NCBI RefSeq assembly: GCF_021502725.1
Contig: NZ_JAKFFS010000003.1
Coordinates: 248,001-312,000 of the forward strand
Reading direction: 5' to 3'
Length of the DNA: 64,000 nucleotides
Source: Dyadobacter sp. CY345
Lineage (GTDB): Bacteria; Bacteroidota; Bacteroidia; Cytophagales; Spirosomataceae
In this document: piece by piece, positions 17,814-26,708 of the stretch
Numbering within the stretch: position 1 is the stretch's first letter
Layout of the letters: every line of letters begins with the position of its first letter
The notes under the pieces: generated by a model
Databases searched by the model: none
Told to the model about the DNA's origin: nothing
Seen by the model: only the letters and a program-made list of their open reading frames with translations
Made by a program: the position numbers and the translations under genes

Positions 17814-18821
17814 ATGATTAAAGATTTTCAAATGAGGCCGATAAGCAAAAAGCTTGTATTTTTTTTAATACTGGGGTTATTGGTGATAAATTACAAGACT
17901 GAGGCGCAGGTAAGACGTGGTACTTTTATTCCTTATTCTTCTGCCGGATTCGGGATTGGAACTTCAAGTTATTATGGTGATATGGCGTCATATACCACAC
18001 CTTTAAGGTCAACTTTCGGTATGATGCGTTGGAGTGTAACTGGAAATTACACCAGACATTTCACACCAAGGCTGGCGGCAAGAGCTTCTTTTACCTATGC
18101 AAGAATTGTTGGGGATGATTATGAAATGAACAAGAAAGATCCAACGAATATTCGGTTTCCACGAAATTTGAGTTTTAGAAATGATCTTAAAGAATTTGCT
18201 GTTGTCGGGATATATAAGTTAACCCCGGATAGCAGAAGTTATGACCGTCGTCCGCAGTTCGGAGCCTATTTGTTTGGCGGGATTGCAGCTGTTGCACATA
18301 ATCCTAAGGCAAAGGATGACACAACCGACGAGTGGGTTAAGTTACAGGCTCTTGGCACCGAAGGGCAAGGAAGGCCTGGATATGCAAAAGCATACTCATT
18401 AATTCAGATGGCTATTCCAATTGGAATAGGCGTGCGTTATAAGATTAATAGCAGATTTGATATAGGTGCAGAGCTAGGTTTCAGATTTACATTTACAGAT
18501 TATTTGGATGATGTTGCTGGTACTTATGCGGATCCATCTATTTTTGCGGCTGATCCACTCGCTCTGAAATTTTCAAACAGATCTTTGGAGCCAACTTCTA
18601 CCAGAAAAGGAAAGGATAGAACACCAGGCCTAATAGAATATGTAAAAGCTGCCTACAATATTGATACAAACGATCCGTATGCGGCGCTGCAGTCACAAAA
18701 TTATGGAAGTGTTGGTAATGAACGTGGATTTAATGCAAAAGGAAATGATAATTACCTGACAGGAACTATAAGTGTTCACTACATTATTCCGTCTCAGATC
18801 AAATGCCCGCCGCTGAAATAA
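17814..18821 (+). CDS. DUF6089 family outer membrane protein
   Basis: Predicted outer membrane beta-barrel of up to 335 residues. A signal peptide ends near TEAQ; the internal ATG at 17832 starts closer to it and is a likely alternative start. The mature part has alternating aromatic strands such as GFGIGTSSYYGDMASY, YTRHFTPRLAARASF and GVRYKINSRFDIGAELGFRFTFTDYLDDV, the last being a DUF6089 hallmark. Function is unknown. It is followed at once by a second, shorter member of the same family, so this looks like a tandem pair in one operon. Confidence 0.82.
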   Translation: MIKDFQMRPISKKLVFFLILGLLVINYKTEAQVRRGTFIPYSSAGFGIGTSSYYGDMASYTTPLRSTFGMMRWSVTGNYTRHFTPRLAARASFTYARIVGDDYEMNKKDPTNIRFPRNLSFRNDLKEFAVVGIYKLTPDSRSYDRRPQFGAYLFGGIAAVAHNPKAKDDTTDEWVKLQALGTEGQGRPGYAKAYSLIQMAIPIGIGVRYKINSRFDIGAELGFRFTFTDYLDDVAGTYADPSIFAADPLALKFSNRSLEPTSTRKGKDRTPGLIEYVKAAYNIDTNDPYAALQSQNYGSVGNERGFNAKGNDNYLTGTISVHYIIPSQIKCPPLK

Positions 18822-18846
18822 TTTGAATTTTGTTGAGGAAAATATT

Positions 18847-19536
18847 TTGAAAAAGATACAAACGAAGTTTTTTTACAGGTTATTTATTCTGCTTATCCTT
18901 TGCTTTTGTGGGCAAACGGATAAGGTTTTTGCTCAAAAAATAGAGGTTGGCGGAGGCCTGGGTGTCTTTAATTACAAGGGTGATATTTCTCCATCATTCA
19001 AATTCCGTTTTTTTAAACCGGGAGGAAGTTTATTTTTCAGGTACAATCCAAATCAGGCACTTTCGCTTCGCGCAGAAGTTGCTGCAGGCCTCATAGGTGC
19101 CGATGATAAATACAGTGAAGATCCAGTGCACTTGGCGCGTAACAGATCTTTTCGTACCAGAATTACCGAGGCCAGTGCCGTGGCGGAATATAACTTTCTC
19201 GACTATCAGGAAAAAAGATTTGCTGTAAACTGGACTCCTTATGTTTTTGGTGGCTTGGGAATTTCAAATTTTAAGCCTGACGTGGTAACTGCTGATTACA
19301 AAACAACCAGCCTCGTTATTCCTTATGGTGTCGGGATAAAATACCAGATTAAAAGACCATGGAATATTGGTCTGGAATATGGAACGCGTAAAACATTCAG
19401 CGATTATTATGATGATCTGGGCGGAAACCCGATAACCACTATTCCAACCGATCAGGGCGATCCCTCCAGAAAGGATACTTATTACTATATTCGGTTATCA
19501 ATCAGTTACACATTTTACAGAATCGTTTGCCCTTAA
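18847..19536 (+). CDS. DUF6089 family outer membrane protein, second copy
   Basis: Shorter relative of the preceding gene, about 229 residues from a TTG at 18847. That start is chosen because it begins a signal peptide ending KVFAQ; a TTG at 18823 is possible. The mature part shows GGGLGVFNYKGDIS, FFRYNPNQALSLRAEVAAG and GVGIKYQIKRPWNIGLEYGTRKTFSDYYDDLGG, closely parallel to the neighbour's C-terminal strand pattern. A beta-barrel of unknown function. It is 25 nt after gene one and is followed by DUF2911 after 5 nt. Confidence 0.78.
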   Translation: MKKIQTKFFYRLFILLILCFCGQTDKVFAQKIEVGGGLGVFNYKGDISPSFKFRFFKPGGSLFFRYNPNQALSLRAEVAAGLIGADDKYSEDPVHLARNRSFRTRITEASAVAEYNFLDYQEKRFAVNWTPYVFGGLGISNFKPDVVTADYKTTSLVIPYGVGIKYQIKRPWNIGLEYGTRKTFSDYYDDLGGNPITTIPTDQGDPSRKDTYYYIRLSISYTFYRIVCP

Positions 19537-19541
19537 CTCCT

Positions 19542-20084
19542 ATGAAGAAAACTCTCCTGATCATTTTATTAGTTATCACAGCCGGTCTTGCAGGTTTTTT
19601 TATCCTTAAAAAATACACCAAAACATTTAGTCCTGCTTCGGTTGCTGCGTATCACCAAGATGGTATTGATGTCGAAGTAAATTACAGTCAGCCAGCAAAA
19701 AAAGGCAGATATATTTTTGGCAGAGAAGAAGATAAGGCGCTGGTGCCTTATGGAAAAGTCTGGCGTACGGGTGCCAATGAGGCTACGATTATTAAATTCG
19801 ATAAGGACGTCAAATTTGCAGGACAAGTCGTAAAAGCTGGAATGTATTCTTTGTGGACAATCCCTGGTCAATCGGTCTGGAAGGTTATTCTCAATAGTGA
19901 GACGGGTCAGTGGGGAACAGAGTATCATGACGGTCGGGATTTGCTTAAAGCCGACGTTAAAATTCGCGTCAGCCGGAAGGTTGAAGAACTTTTCAGAATA
20001 TACTTTCAGGAACAACCCGATGGCGTAAATATGATTCTAAGCTGGGACCAGACCGAAGCGATTATTCCAATCCAACTTCAATAA
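19542..20084 (+). CDS. DUF2911 domain protein
   Basis: Membrane-anchored or exported 180-residue protein with one N-terminal hydrophobic segment (LLIILLVITAGLAGFFIL). The DUF2911 signatures are GREEDKALVPYGKVWRTGANEATII, VKAGMYSLWTIPG, WKVILN and GTEYHDGRDLLKADV. The family is of unknown function and is abundant in Bacteroidota. The ATG at 19542 is chosen over an upstream TTG inside the previous gene. It follows the DUF6089 pair by 5 nt and is probably co-transcribed with it. Confidence 0.85.
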   Translation: MKKTLLIILLVITAGLAGFFILKKYTKTFSPASVAAYHQDGIDVEVNYSQPAKKGRYIFGREEDKALVPYGKVWRTGANEATIIKFDKDVKFAGQVVKAGMYSLWTIPGQSVWKVILNSETGQWGTEYHDGRDLLKADVKIRVSRKVEELFRIYFQEQPDGVNMILSWDQTEAIIPIQLQ

Positions 20085-20100
20085 TCTTAGTTTAAATTTT

Positions 20101-20991
20101 ATGTTTGTTGAAGCTATTGAAGCGGTAGATCAATTTACCCGCCCTATTCATTTCATTGCCCGTTACTATGGTGGCAGTGATATTATCCCCGGCACCGGAA
20201 CACTCTTTTTTGTAAATGAAAACGGTTACGCAATCACATGCAGACATGTCGCCCAACAGATACTGCACGCCAACCATATTTACGAAAATTACCTTAAATT
20301 TAAAAGTGAATTAAGGCGTTTCGAGCGTGACCCCAGCTATGAAACGCAACGACAATTTCTGGAAGGAAAATATAAAATCAACGGAGACGCTCCGATCCGT
20401 ATCCTTTTCAATTTTATCAGTTGTGTGGATGCTTATAAGAGTCTGACAATCCATCTTCACCCCTCTCAGGACCTTGCGATTATTCAGTTTAAAGATTATG
20501 ACGTTAAGTTGTATCAGGGTTATGCACATTTTTTGAAAGATACACGAGCCGTGAAACAAGGCCGGTATTTATGTCGTCTGGGATATCCATTTCCGGAATT
20601 CACCAATTATCATTTGAATAAAACTACCAATGATATTGAATGGACAAAAGATGGACGTATAAACACACCGAGTTTTCCTATTGATGGTATTATTACGAGG
20701 CATATCGGAGGAGAAAATAATGGTGTGACAGGAATTGAAATGAGTACACCCGGTCTTCGCGGACAAAGTGGTGGACCTCTTTTTGATACCAACGGTATTA
20801 TTTATGGCTTGCAAAGTGCCACCAGGCATCTTCACCTTGGATTTGATCAGGTTAACCGCGAAGTAATCACAGACGGACATAGGAAAAGAGTTTCGAATTA
20901 TCCATTTTTGAATGTCGGACAATGTGTTCATGTTGATGTGATCAAAAGTTATCTCCGGGAAAAGAAAATTGATTTTTACGAAATTGACTGA
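20101..20991 (+). CDS. Trypsin-fold serine protease without signal peptide
   Basis: S1-like peptidase of 296 residues with a complete catalytic triad: His49 in AITCRHVAQQ, Asp124 in SQDLAIIQF and Ser223 in GLRGQSGGPLFD. The spacing fits a chymotrypsin-fold protease. There is no signal peptide, no PDZ domain and no membrane helix, so it is predicted to be cytoplasmic, unlike DegP/HtrA. An inserted helical segment (about 60-95) between His and Asp is charged. It lies 16 nt after DUF2911. Substrate and role are unknown. Confidence 0.8.
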   Translation: MFVEAIEAVDQFTRPIHFIARYYGGSDIIPGTGTLFFVNENGYAITCRHVAQQILHANHIYENYLKFKSELRRFERDPSYETQRQFLEGKYKINGDAPIRILFNFISCVDAYKSLTIHLHPSQDLAIIQFKDYDVKLYQGYAHFLKDTRAVKQGRYLCRLGYPFPEFTNYHLNKTTNDIEWTKDGRINTPSFPIDGIITRHIGGENNGVTGIEMSTPGLRGQSGGPLFDTNGIIYGLQSATRHLHLGFDQVNREVITDGHRKRVSNYPFLNVGQCVHVDVIKSYLREKKIDFYEID

Positions 20992-21041
20992 CCGGTAGTT
21001 TTTTATGGTCGGGTACTTTTTAAAAAAAACATCGATCAGAC

Positions 21042-21866
21042 ATGGCGGTTTTAGATAAAGAGTATATCAGAAAGGAGCTCGCGGAGGTATATGAGTTACC
21101 GGTCAACGCAATTGCGTCTTATAACGAATTTGGGTACGTAAAACTCAAAAATGTTTTGAGCGCAGAAGCACTGGAATATTACAGCGAGCTCATTACAGAC
21201 CTTGTTTTTAAATTGAACAAGCTTACTAAGCCGATGGAAGAGAGGACAACCTACGAACGTGCGTTCTTACAGATTATGAATTTGTGGCGGGAAGATGAAG
21301 AAGTTAAAGAATTTGTTTTCTCGAAGCGCCTCGCAAAAATAGCCACTGATTTAATGCAGGTGCAAGGCGTCAGGCTTTATCATGACCAGGCACTTTACAA
21401 AGAATCTTCAGGAGGAATAACGCCATGGCATGCTGATCAGTTTTACTGGCCATTATCGTCACCTAAAACAGTAACTGTCTGGATTCCGCTTCAAAAAACT
21501 TTGATGGAAATGGGACCGCTGGCATTCGCTGAAAAAAGCCATACGGTTGAAATTGGACGCGATCTCGAAATCAGTGATGAAAGCGAAGCGTTAATGACTG
21601 AACAATTAAAGCAATTCGCTGTGAACGAAACTCCTTTTGATCTGGGTGAGGTCAGTTTTCATGCAGGCTGGTTATTTCACCGCGCCGGAGCGAATGCTTC
21701 CGGAAAGGCGCGAAAGGTTATGACGATGATTTATATGGATAAGGATCAGCAGATAACAGAGCCGCGCAATACCTATCAGCAGGCGGACTGGGAAGTCTGG
21801 CTTTCGTCGCAACCTGTTGGCGGACCGGCAGACGGACCTTTAAATCCTATACTTTTTACCTACTAA
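21042..21866 (+). CDS. Phytanoyl-CoA dioxygenase (PhyH) family protein
   Basis: Fe(II)/2-oxoglutarate-dependent oxygenase of 274 residues. The metal triad is visible as HxD at His130-Asp132 (TPWHADQFYWP) and a distal His213 in LFHRAGANASG, with a nearby arginine for 2-oxoglutarate. PLAFAEKSHTVEIG is a typical PhyH strand between them. Members hydroxylate small molecules or fatty acyl groups; the substrate cannot be told from the sequence. It follows the protease gene by 50 nt and converges on yjjG. Confidence 0.85.
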   Translation: MAVLDKEYIRKELAEVYELPVNAIASYNEFGYVKLKNVLSAEALEYYSELITDLVFKLNKLTKPMEERTTYERAFLQIMNLWREDEEVKEFVFSKRLAKIATDLMQVQGVRLYHDQALYKESSGGITPWHADQFYWPLSSPKTVTVWIPLQKTLMEMGPLAFAEKSHTVEIGRDLEISDESEALMTEQLKQFAVNETPFDLGEVSFHAGWLFHRAGANASGKARKVMTMIYMDKDQQITEPRNTYQQADWEVWLSSQPVGGPADGPLNPILFTY

Positions 21867-21883
21867 CAGGATTTTGAAAGTGA

Positions 21884-22579
21884 TTAAAAAATTGCTTTCA
21901 ATTCTTCCAATCGGCGGATATCGTATGTCGGAGTTTCTTCGAATGTAAGTCCGGCGGGATTGACATAAACTGTATCCAAACCGAATTGTTTTGCTCCCAG
22001 AACATCCGCAATCCAGTTATCGCCGATCATGATACTTTCTTCCGGCACTGCGCCTGAGACTTCCAGCGCGTAAGCAAAAATCTTAGGATCGGGCTTCTTG
22101 GCGTTAGCGTTTTCAAAAGTTACTATGTTTTGGAAAAAATGGCTGATACCGGAGCTTGCGATTTTCTTCGCCTGGATATCATTAAAGCCATTTGTAACGA
22201 TATGAAGATTATAACCTTTTCCGGAAACATAATCAAGCAATTCCAGCGCGCCTTCCAGCAAATGCTTTTTCTGGGGAAGTGTTTGCAAATAGACTTCACC
22301 AATTTCTTCATGATTATTGGGGCATGAAACACCTAATTCTTCAAAAACCATCTTAAAACGATTCTCACGTATATAGGTGTGGTGGATCAGGCCCCGATCA
22401 AATTTATCCCAAAGTTCCGTATTGATTCTTAAAAAAGACTGAACAAAATGGTCAAGCGATGTAATTCCGTGACTTGTTAAATTGGAATTGTGGAATATAT
22501 CCGTTAAAGATTCCGAACTGTTTCGTTCAAAATCCCAAAGCGTGTGGTCAAGATCAAAAAAAAGATGTCTGTATTTCAT
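21884..22579 (-). CDS. yjjG: YjjG family noncanonical pyrimidine nucleotidase (HAD)
   Basis: HAD-superfamily phosphatase of 231 residues, the usual size. Motif I is FFDLDHTLWDFE with the nucleophile and acid/base aspartates, motif II is HIVTNGF, motif III carries KKPDPKIF and motif IV is MIGDNWIADVLGA. The WDF after motif I and the cap layout fit YjjG, which dephosphorylates aberrant pyrimidine nucleotides as house-cleaning. Related HAD phosphatases remain possible. It is transcribed alone, convergent to the PhyH gene. Confidence 0.85.
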   Translation of the reverse strand: MKYRHLFFDLDHTLWDFERNSSESLTDIFHNSNLTSHGITSLDHFVQSFLRINTELWDKFDRGLIHHTYIRENRFKMVFEELGVSCPNNHEEIGEVYLQTLPQKKHLLEGALELLDYVSGKGYNLHIVTNGFNDIQAKKIASSGISHFFQNIVTFENANAKKPDPKIFAYALEVSGAVPEESIMIGDNWIADVLGAKQFGLDTVYVNPAGLTFEETPTYDIRRLEELKAIF

Positions 22580-22956
22580 AAAATTTTATGCGCACATTAC
22601 TCCTGCAAAAGTCGCAAAATTTATTCTGAAAATTTTTATTTCATTTTTATACTAAATGATCCGAAAGGATGTACGTCATCGTATATTATTTGATAAGTTC
22701 AATTATTTGCATCAATAAGTCTAGGCTTTTTAGGGCATATCTGTAAATCCCCTTTTTTGTCAATTACTTGTTAACAGTTGTTAATTAGAAATAAATTAGA
22801 AAAAAAAGGAGTGCAAAGATTTGCAAATCAATTGTCAAATCCATTTCTTTGATTAATATAATTCAAAATACTGTTAAATCACATTATTTCACACTTAACC
22901 AGAAAGGAGAAACAATATAGACGAACTGCTCTACGTTAACTAAATCGAATAGTAAA
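22580..22956. other. 377-nt AT-rich spacer between yjjG and sigma factor gene
   Basis: No reading frame or stable hairpin was found. The region separates divergent promoters and is strongly AT-rich. An AAAGGAG sequence at about 22902-22908 lies about 50 nt before the sigma ATG, too far to be its ribosome-binding site. Confidence 0.5.
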
Positions 22957-23556
22957 ATGGAGAAAGTCCAAGTTAGCGACAGTGAGTTGGTAACATTGTA
23001 TATTCGTGGTAATGAGAAGGCTTTTGAAAAGCTTGTTCAGCGCCATAAGTCAAGAATTTACACGACTATTTATCTGATTGTCAAGGACCAATATGTAGCC
23101 GAGGATTTGTTGCAGGATACATTCATTAAAGCAGTTGACACTATAAAGTCAGGTAGATATAACGACGAAGGTAAATTTTTGCCCTGGATTATACGGATCG
23201 CACACAACCTAGCCATTGATTATTTCAGACGCGATAAACGCTACCCCAATGTAGTGTTCGAAGATGGGAGCAGTGTATTCAATACACTGGACTTCTCGGA
23301 GGATTCCGTTGAGTCAATCCAGATTCGGCAAGAGACGCACGAGCAGCTGAGGGAAATGATCCAACGGCTACCGGATGTACAGAAGCAGGTTCTGATCATG
23401 CGCCATTATGAGGACATGAGTTTTCAGGAAATTGCTGATGCGACAGGTGTGAGTATTAATACGGCATTGGGTCGTATGCGTTACGCGTTGATAAATTTGC
23501 GCAAGCAATTCAGCCAACGTACCCCGCAGTATGACAAAAACTTTTACTTACGATGA
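22957..23556 (+). CDS. ECF-type sigma-70 family RNA polymerase sigma factor
   Basis: Sigma factor of 199 residues with region 2 (about 25-95: AEDLLQDTFIKAVDTI and KFLPWIIRIAHNLAIDYFRR) and region 4 (about 130-185: LPDVQKQVLIMRHYEDMSFQEIADATG). It directs RNA polymerase to alternative promoters. The ATG at 22957 is the only sensible start. Its last 26 nt overlap a small gene that is probably its partner. Regulon and signal are unknown. Confidence 0.9.
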   Translation: MEKVQVSDSELVTLYIRGNEKAFEKLVQRHKSRIYTTIYLIVKDQYVAEDLLQDTFIKAVDTIKSGRYNDEGKFLPWIIRIAHNLAIDYFRRDKRYPNVVFEDGSSVFNTLDFSEDSVESIQIRQETHEQLREMIQRLPDVQKQVLIMRHYEDMSFQEIADATGVSINTALGRMRYALINLRKQFSQRTPQYDKNFYLR

Positions 23557-23782
23557 TGTTGTTAGGTATCTGTATGCCGAAACTACACAAAATGAAAATG
23601 ATTCCATCGCCGAGGCTCTGACACTCGATGACGATTTAATGAACTTTTATCTGGATTCCCTTGAAATCAAGGATCAGATGAACAAGATTGTACGAACTCC
23701 GTCCGATCGTTCTGTCCAGAAAATACTTCATTTTTCACGACAATATTCACAGAAACAATCTGCAACTGCGCTTTCCTGTTAG
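23531..23782 (+). CDS. Small protein overlapping the sigma factor gene, possible anti-sigma factor
   Basis: Acidic 83-residue protein starting at the ATG at 23531 inside the end of the sigma gene (26-nt overlap). It has an N-terminal region FTYDDVVRYLYAETTQNENDSIAEAL like the zinc-less cytosolic anti-sigma proteins that follow sigma genes in Bacteroidota. No membrane helix or HxxxCxxC zinc motif is present. Overlap implies translational coupling and an interaction with the sigma factor; this role is inference from position and composition. Confidence 0.65.
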   Translation: MTKTFTYDDVVRYLYAETTQNENDSIAEALTLDDDLMNFYLDSLEIKDQMNKIVRTPSDRSVQKILHFSRQYSQKQSATALSC

Positions 23783-23844
23783 GAACGTTAGGTAGATTGT
23801 TTCTTCGTTTTTAGTCGGTCCTTTCAGATCATTTCTGAAACAGA

Positions 23845-23880
23845 TATTCTGTGTCTTCAAAATTTTGAAGACACAGAATA
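23845..23880. repeat. Perfect 36-bp palindrome
   Basis: TATTCTGTGTCTTCAAAA followed directly by its reverse complement, with no loop. It lies between the small sigma-partner gene and nth, 35 nt before the nth ATG. It could end the sigma transcript or act as a binding site. Confidence 0.85.
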
Positions 23881-23915
23881 CTTTATTGTCCAGTTTGCCA
23901 GCTTCCATTAATTTT

Positions 23916-24560
23916 ATGAACCGAAAAGAACGTTTCAGGTTATTTTTAGAATATTTTACAACCAATTTTCCCGAACCTGAAACTGAGCTGCATTATACTA
24001 ATCCTTACGAATTATTAGTTGCAGTGATACTGTCTGCACAATGCACGGACAAAAGGATCAATATGGTCACGCCTGCATTATTCGAGCGTTTTCCTGATCC
24101 GGAGTCATTGGCCGCATCCAATGCAGAAGAAGTTTTCACTTACATCAGGTCAATTTCTTATCCTAACAACAAAAGCAAACATCTGGTCGGAATGGCAAGA
24201 TTGCTGACCGGGAAATTTAATTCGGAAATTCCTGCTTCAATTTCAGAGCTTCAGGAGCTGCCGGGTGTTGGCCGCAAGACAGCCAATGTAATTGCGTCAG
24301 TGATTTTCAACCAGCCTGCGATGGCAGTTGACACACATGTATATCGTGTGTCGCGTCGTCTTGGATTAGTGCCGTCTACCGCCACAACGCCCCTGGCAGT
24401 CGAAAAAGGATTGATGCGCCATATCCCAAAAGATGTGGTGCCGAAAGCGCATCATTGGCTTATTTTACACGGCCGTTATATTTGCCTTGCCCGAACGCCA
24501 AAATGTAATGTTTGCCCTCTGACTTCTTTTTGTCTGTACTTTGAAAAAATGAAAATTTAA
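23916..24560 (+). CDS. nth: Endonuclease III
   Basis: Base-excision glycosylase/AP lyase for oxidised pyrimidines, 214 residues. The helix-hairpin-helix ELPGVGRKTANVI contains the catalytic lysine and AVDTHVYRVSRR the catalytic aspartate. The four cysteines C-x6-C-x2-C-x5-C close the protein (CLARTPKCNVCPLTSFC) and bind a 4Fe-4S cluster. The ATG at 23916 is preferred to 23865, which lies inside the palindrome and would add an unconserved 17-residue tail. It is likely transcribed alone. Confidence 0.95.
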   Translation: MNRKERFRLFLEYFTTNFPEPETELHYTNPYELLVAVILSAQCTDKRINMVTPALFERFPDPESLAASNAEEVFTYIRSISYPNNKSKHLVGMARLLTGKFNSEIPASISELQELPGVGRKTANVIASVIFNQPAMAVDTHVYRVSRRLGLVPSTATTPLAVEKGLMRHIPKDVVPKAHHWLILHGRYICLARTPKCNVCPLTSFCLYFEKMKI

Positions 24561-24661
24561 ATTTTTTTAAGAAGTCTTCCAACCTTTTCCGCTCTTACCA
24601 AGTCTTTACATATAGATTGGAAAAATATTGATGAATAACCGTTAAAAACTCAGGTAACAAA

Positions 24662-25537
24662 ATGAAGAGTACATTTCTAAAATTGGGTCTGTTGGCAGCT
24701 GTGGTCGTGGGTATGGTGTCCTGTAATGATTCTGTTGAAAATGATGACGAAGCGAAAATCGTTGAAAATGAGCAGCAAATTGAAAAATATTTAGCTGATA
24801 GTTCAATTACGGCAACGCGTGATTCCTCTGGTTTGTATTACGTGGTAAAAAAGTCAAATCCGACGGGTGCTAAACCAAAAACACAAGAAGCCGTTACTAT
24901 TAATTTCAATGCTTATCTATTGAACGGGACTAAAATATGGTCGTCAGAAAATGCAGATAAGTATCCATTCATGAGGCCGTATGGTTTAGGTTTTTTCTTG
25001 GGAGGCGTTGAACGAGGTCTAAACTTGATTCGGACAGGAGAATCAGCAACTTTTTACATGCCATTTTACCTGGCGTTCGGATCGTTTGCATATGATAAAA
25101 TTCCTGCCTATTCGGTAATTAAGATGAATGTTGAGTTCGTAAGTAGCCGCACGGAAGTAAAGCAGATTGACGATTTTATTCAGCAAAAGCAATTTCCTGT
25201 ATCAGAAAGAAGTACTGATAACTTGGTTATAGTTCGAACAAATACAGTTACAGGCGATACAATTGGATCAGGAAAGGTAGTTTCAATTGCCTATAAAGGA
25301 AAACTTTTAACAGGCGAGGTGTTTGATAAAGGAGAAAAGCCTTTGTCTTTTACAACCGGAAGAAATGAGGTTATTCCTGGATTTGATAGAGCGATTCGCA
25401 AGATGAGAAAGGGTGAGAAAGCCACTATTATATTTCCTTCTACTCTTGGTTATGGAAAGAATGGGGCGAAAGATGGTTATGGCAATTACGTCATTTACCC
25501 TTATTCTCCTCTTCAGTTTGATGTTGAAGTACAGTAA
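24662..25537 (+). CDS. Lipoprotein with two FKBP-type peptidyl-prolyl isomerase domains
   Basis: Exported lipoprotein of 291 residues; the signal sequence ends GMVSC with lipidated Cys21. Two FKBP domains follow (about 70-165 and 195-291). The second has the recognisable VFDKGEKPLSF, VIPGFDRAIRKMRKGEKATIIFPSTLGYG series. The first is diverged: its flap FGSFAYDKIPAYSVI is recognisable, but the canonical active-site aspartate and phenylalanine pattern is poorly kept. It may assist folding of surface or motility proteins, like GldI-related isomerases. A hairpin terminator overlaps the end of the convergent gene. Confidence 0.85.
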   Translation: MKSTFLKLGLLAAVVVGMVSCNDSVENDDEAKIVENEQQIEKYLADSSITATRDSSGLYYVVKKSNPTGAKPKTQEAVTINFNAYLLNGTKIWSSENADKYPFMRPYGLGFFLGGVERGLNLIRTGESATFYMPFYLAFGSFAYDKIPAYSVIKMNVEFVSSRTEVKQIDDFIQQKQFPVSERSTDNLVIVRTNTVTGDTIGSGKVVSIAYKGKLLTGEVFDKGEKPLSFTTGRNEVIPGFDRAIRKMRKGEKATIIFPSTLGYGKNGAKDGYGNYVIYPYSPLQFDVEVQ

Positions 25538-25550
25538 TACTATTGGGTTT

Positions 25551-26708
25551 TCAGTTGCCTGGATTGTGTTCAATCCAGGCACTTTTATTTTTAGGATTTA
25601 TAGATCTGTGTATTCTCGACAAATCCTCGTCGCTCAAACCTGACCCCGAAGGCAAACAAAGTCCCATCTCAAAAAGCCGTTCGGAGATATTTCCTCCAAA
25701 ATAAGGTACTCCTCTGAATACAGGCTGTAAATGAAGAGGTTTCCATAAGGGCCTTGATTCAATATTTTCTTTTAATAAAGCCAAACGAACACTTTCACTG
25801 GTCATACCATTTGATAATTGAGGATCAATCAGTATACAGCTCAGCCATCGATTGGAGAAACTGTGCTTTGATTCATTTTGGAAAGATATTCCAGGTAAGT
25901 TTTTAAGTTCCCGCTGATAAAATTCAAAATTCGAACGGCGTTGTTTCACTCTCTGCTCAATCACTTCGAGTTGTGCCCTACCTATTCCTGCAGAAACATT
26001 GCTCAGCCGATAATTATATCCAATTTCTGAATGCTGGTAATGCGGAGCTTCATCCTTCGCCTGTGTGGCAAGAAATTTTGCCTTTGAAATAAAGGATTTA
26101 TTATCCGATAAAATCGCTCCGCCTCCGGAAGTGGTAATGATCTTGTTTCCGTTGAACGAAAGAATGCTCATTGTTCCAAATGAGCCTAATTTTCTGCCTT
26201 TGTACATTGCCCCCAAAGCTTCTGCGGCATCTTCAACAAATGGGATTTCGTATTTATGGCAGATCGATAAAATTTCATCCAGCTGAACCGGCATACCATA
26301 GATATGCACGCCGATAATGGCTTTGGGTTTTTTGCCACGATGGATATAATGTCTAACGGTGCTCTCCAAAACGTCCGGACACATATTCCAGCTTAACATT
26401 TCACTGTCAACAAACACTGGTATTGCTCCCAAATAAATGATCGGGTTTGCACTCGCAGCGAATGTAAAAGTCGGGCAAATGACAATGTCACCTGGTCCAA
26501 CATCCAGAGTTTTCAAAGCAAGATGTAAGGCAGCTGTACCGGACGACAGTGCGGCTGCATGCGCGATTCCCACGTATTCGCATAAAGATTGCTCAAAGGC
26601 ATCAATATGTGGTCCGGCGGGAGCAAGATAGTTGCTGTCCAGTGCTTCCTGGATGTATTTTAACTCATTCCCGCTTTGATGTGGCGGTGATAACCAGATT
26701 TTCTTCAT
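25551..26708 (-). CDS. DegT/DnrJ/EryC1/StrS aminotransferase (PglE-like)
   Basis: PLP-dependent sugar aminotransferase of 385 residues. It has the family start NYLAPAGPHIDAFEQ, the AALSSGTAALHLAL motif, FVEDAAEALGAMYKG and the PLP-lysine segment LSFNGNKIITTSGGG. The ATG at 26708 overlaps the acyltransferase TGA by 4 nt (ATGA); a longer frame exists but runs into that gene. In context it probably makes a UDP-4-amino-trideoxy sugar that the neighbouring PglD-like enzyme acetylates. The matching 4,6-dehydratase is not in the window. Confidence 0.9.
   Translation of the reverse strand: MKKIWLSPPHQSGNELKYIQEALDSNYLAPAGPHIDAFEQSLCEYVGIAHAAALSSGTAALHLALKTLDVGPGDIVICPTFTFAASANPIIYLGAIPVFVDSEMLSWNMCPDVLESTVRHYIHRGKKPKAIIGVHIYGMPVQLDEILSICHKYEIPFVEDAAEALGAMYKGRKLGSFGTMSILSFNGNKIITTSGGGAILSDNKSFISKAKFLATQAKDEAPHYQHSEIGYNYRLSNVSAGIGRAQLEVIEQRVKQRRSNFEFYQRELKNLPGISFQNESKHSFSNRWLSCILIDPQLSNGMTSESVRLALLKENIESRPLWKPLHLQPVFRGVPYFGGNISERLFEMGLCLPSGSGLSDEDLSRIHRSINPKNKSAWIEHNPGN
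25556..25591 (+). terminator. Terminator of FKBP gene inside the aminotransferase 3' end
   Basis: A perfect 11-bp stem TGCCTGGATTG/CAATCCAGGCA with a TGTT loop (25556-25581), then CTTTTATTTTT. It encodes the C-terminal residues of the convergent aminotransferase. Confidence 0.8.

Noticed and set aside
22902..22956. AAAGGAG as the sigma factor ribosome-binding site
   Set aside because: It is about 50 nt from the ATG, beyond a normal spacing, and no earlier frame fits.
23865..23915. Upstream ATG for nth
   Set aside because: It lies inside the 36-bp palindrome and adds residues not typical of endonuclease III.
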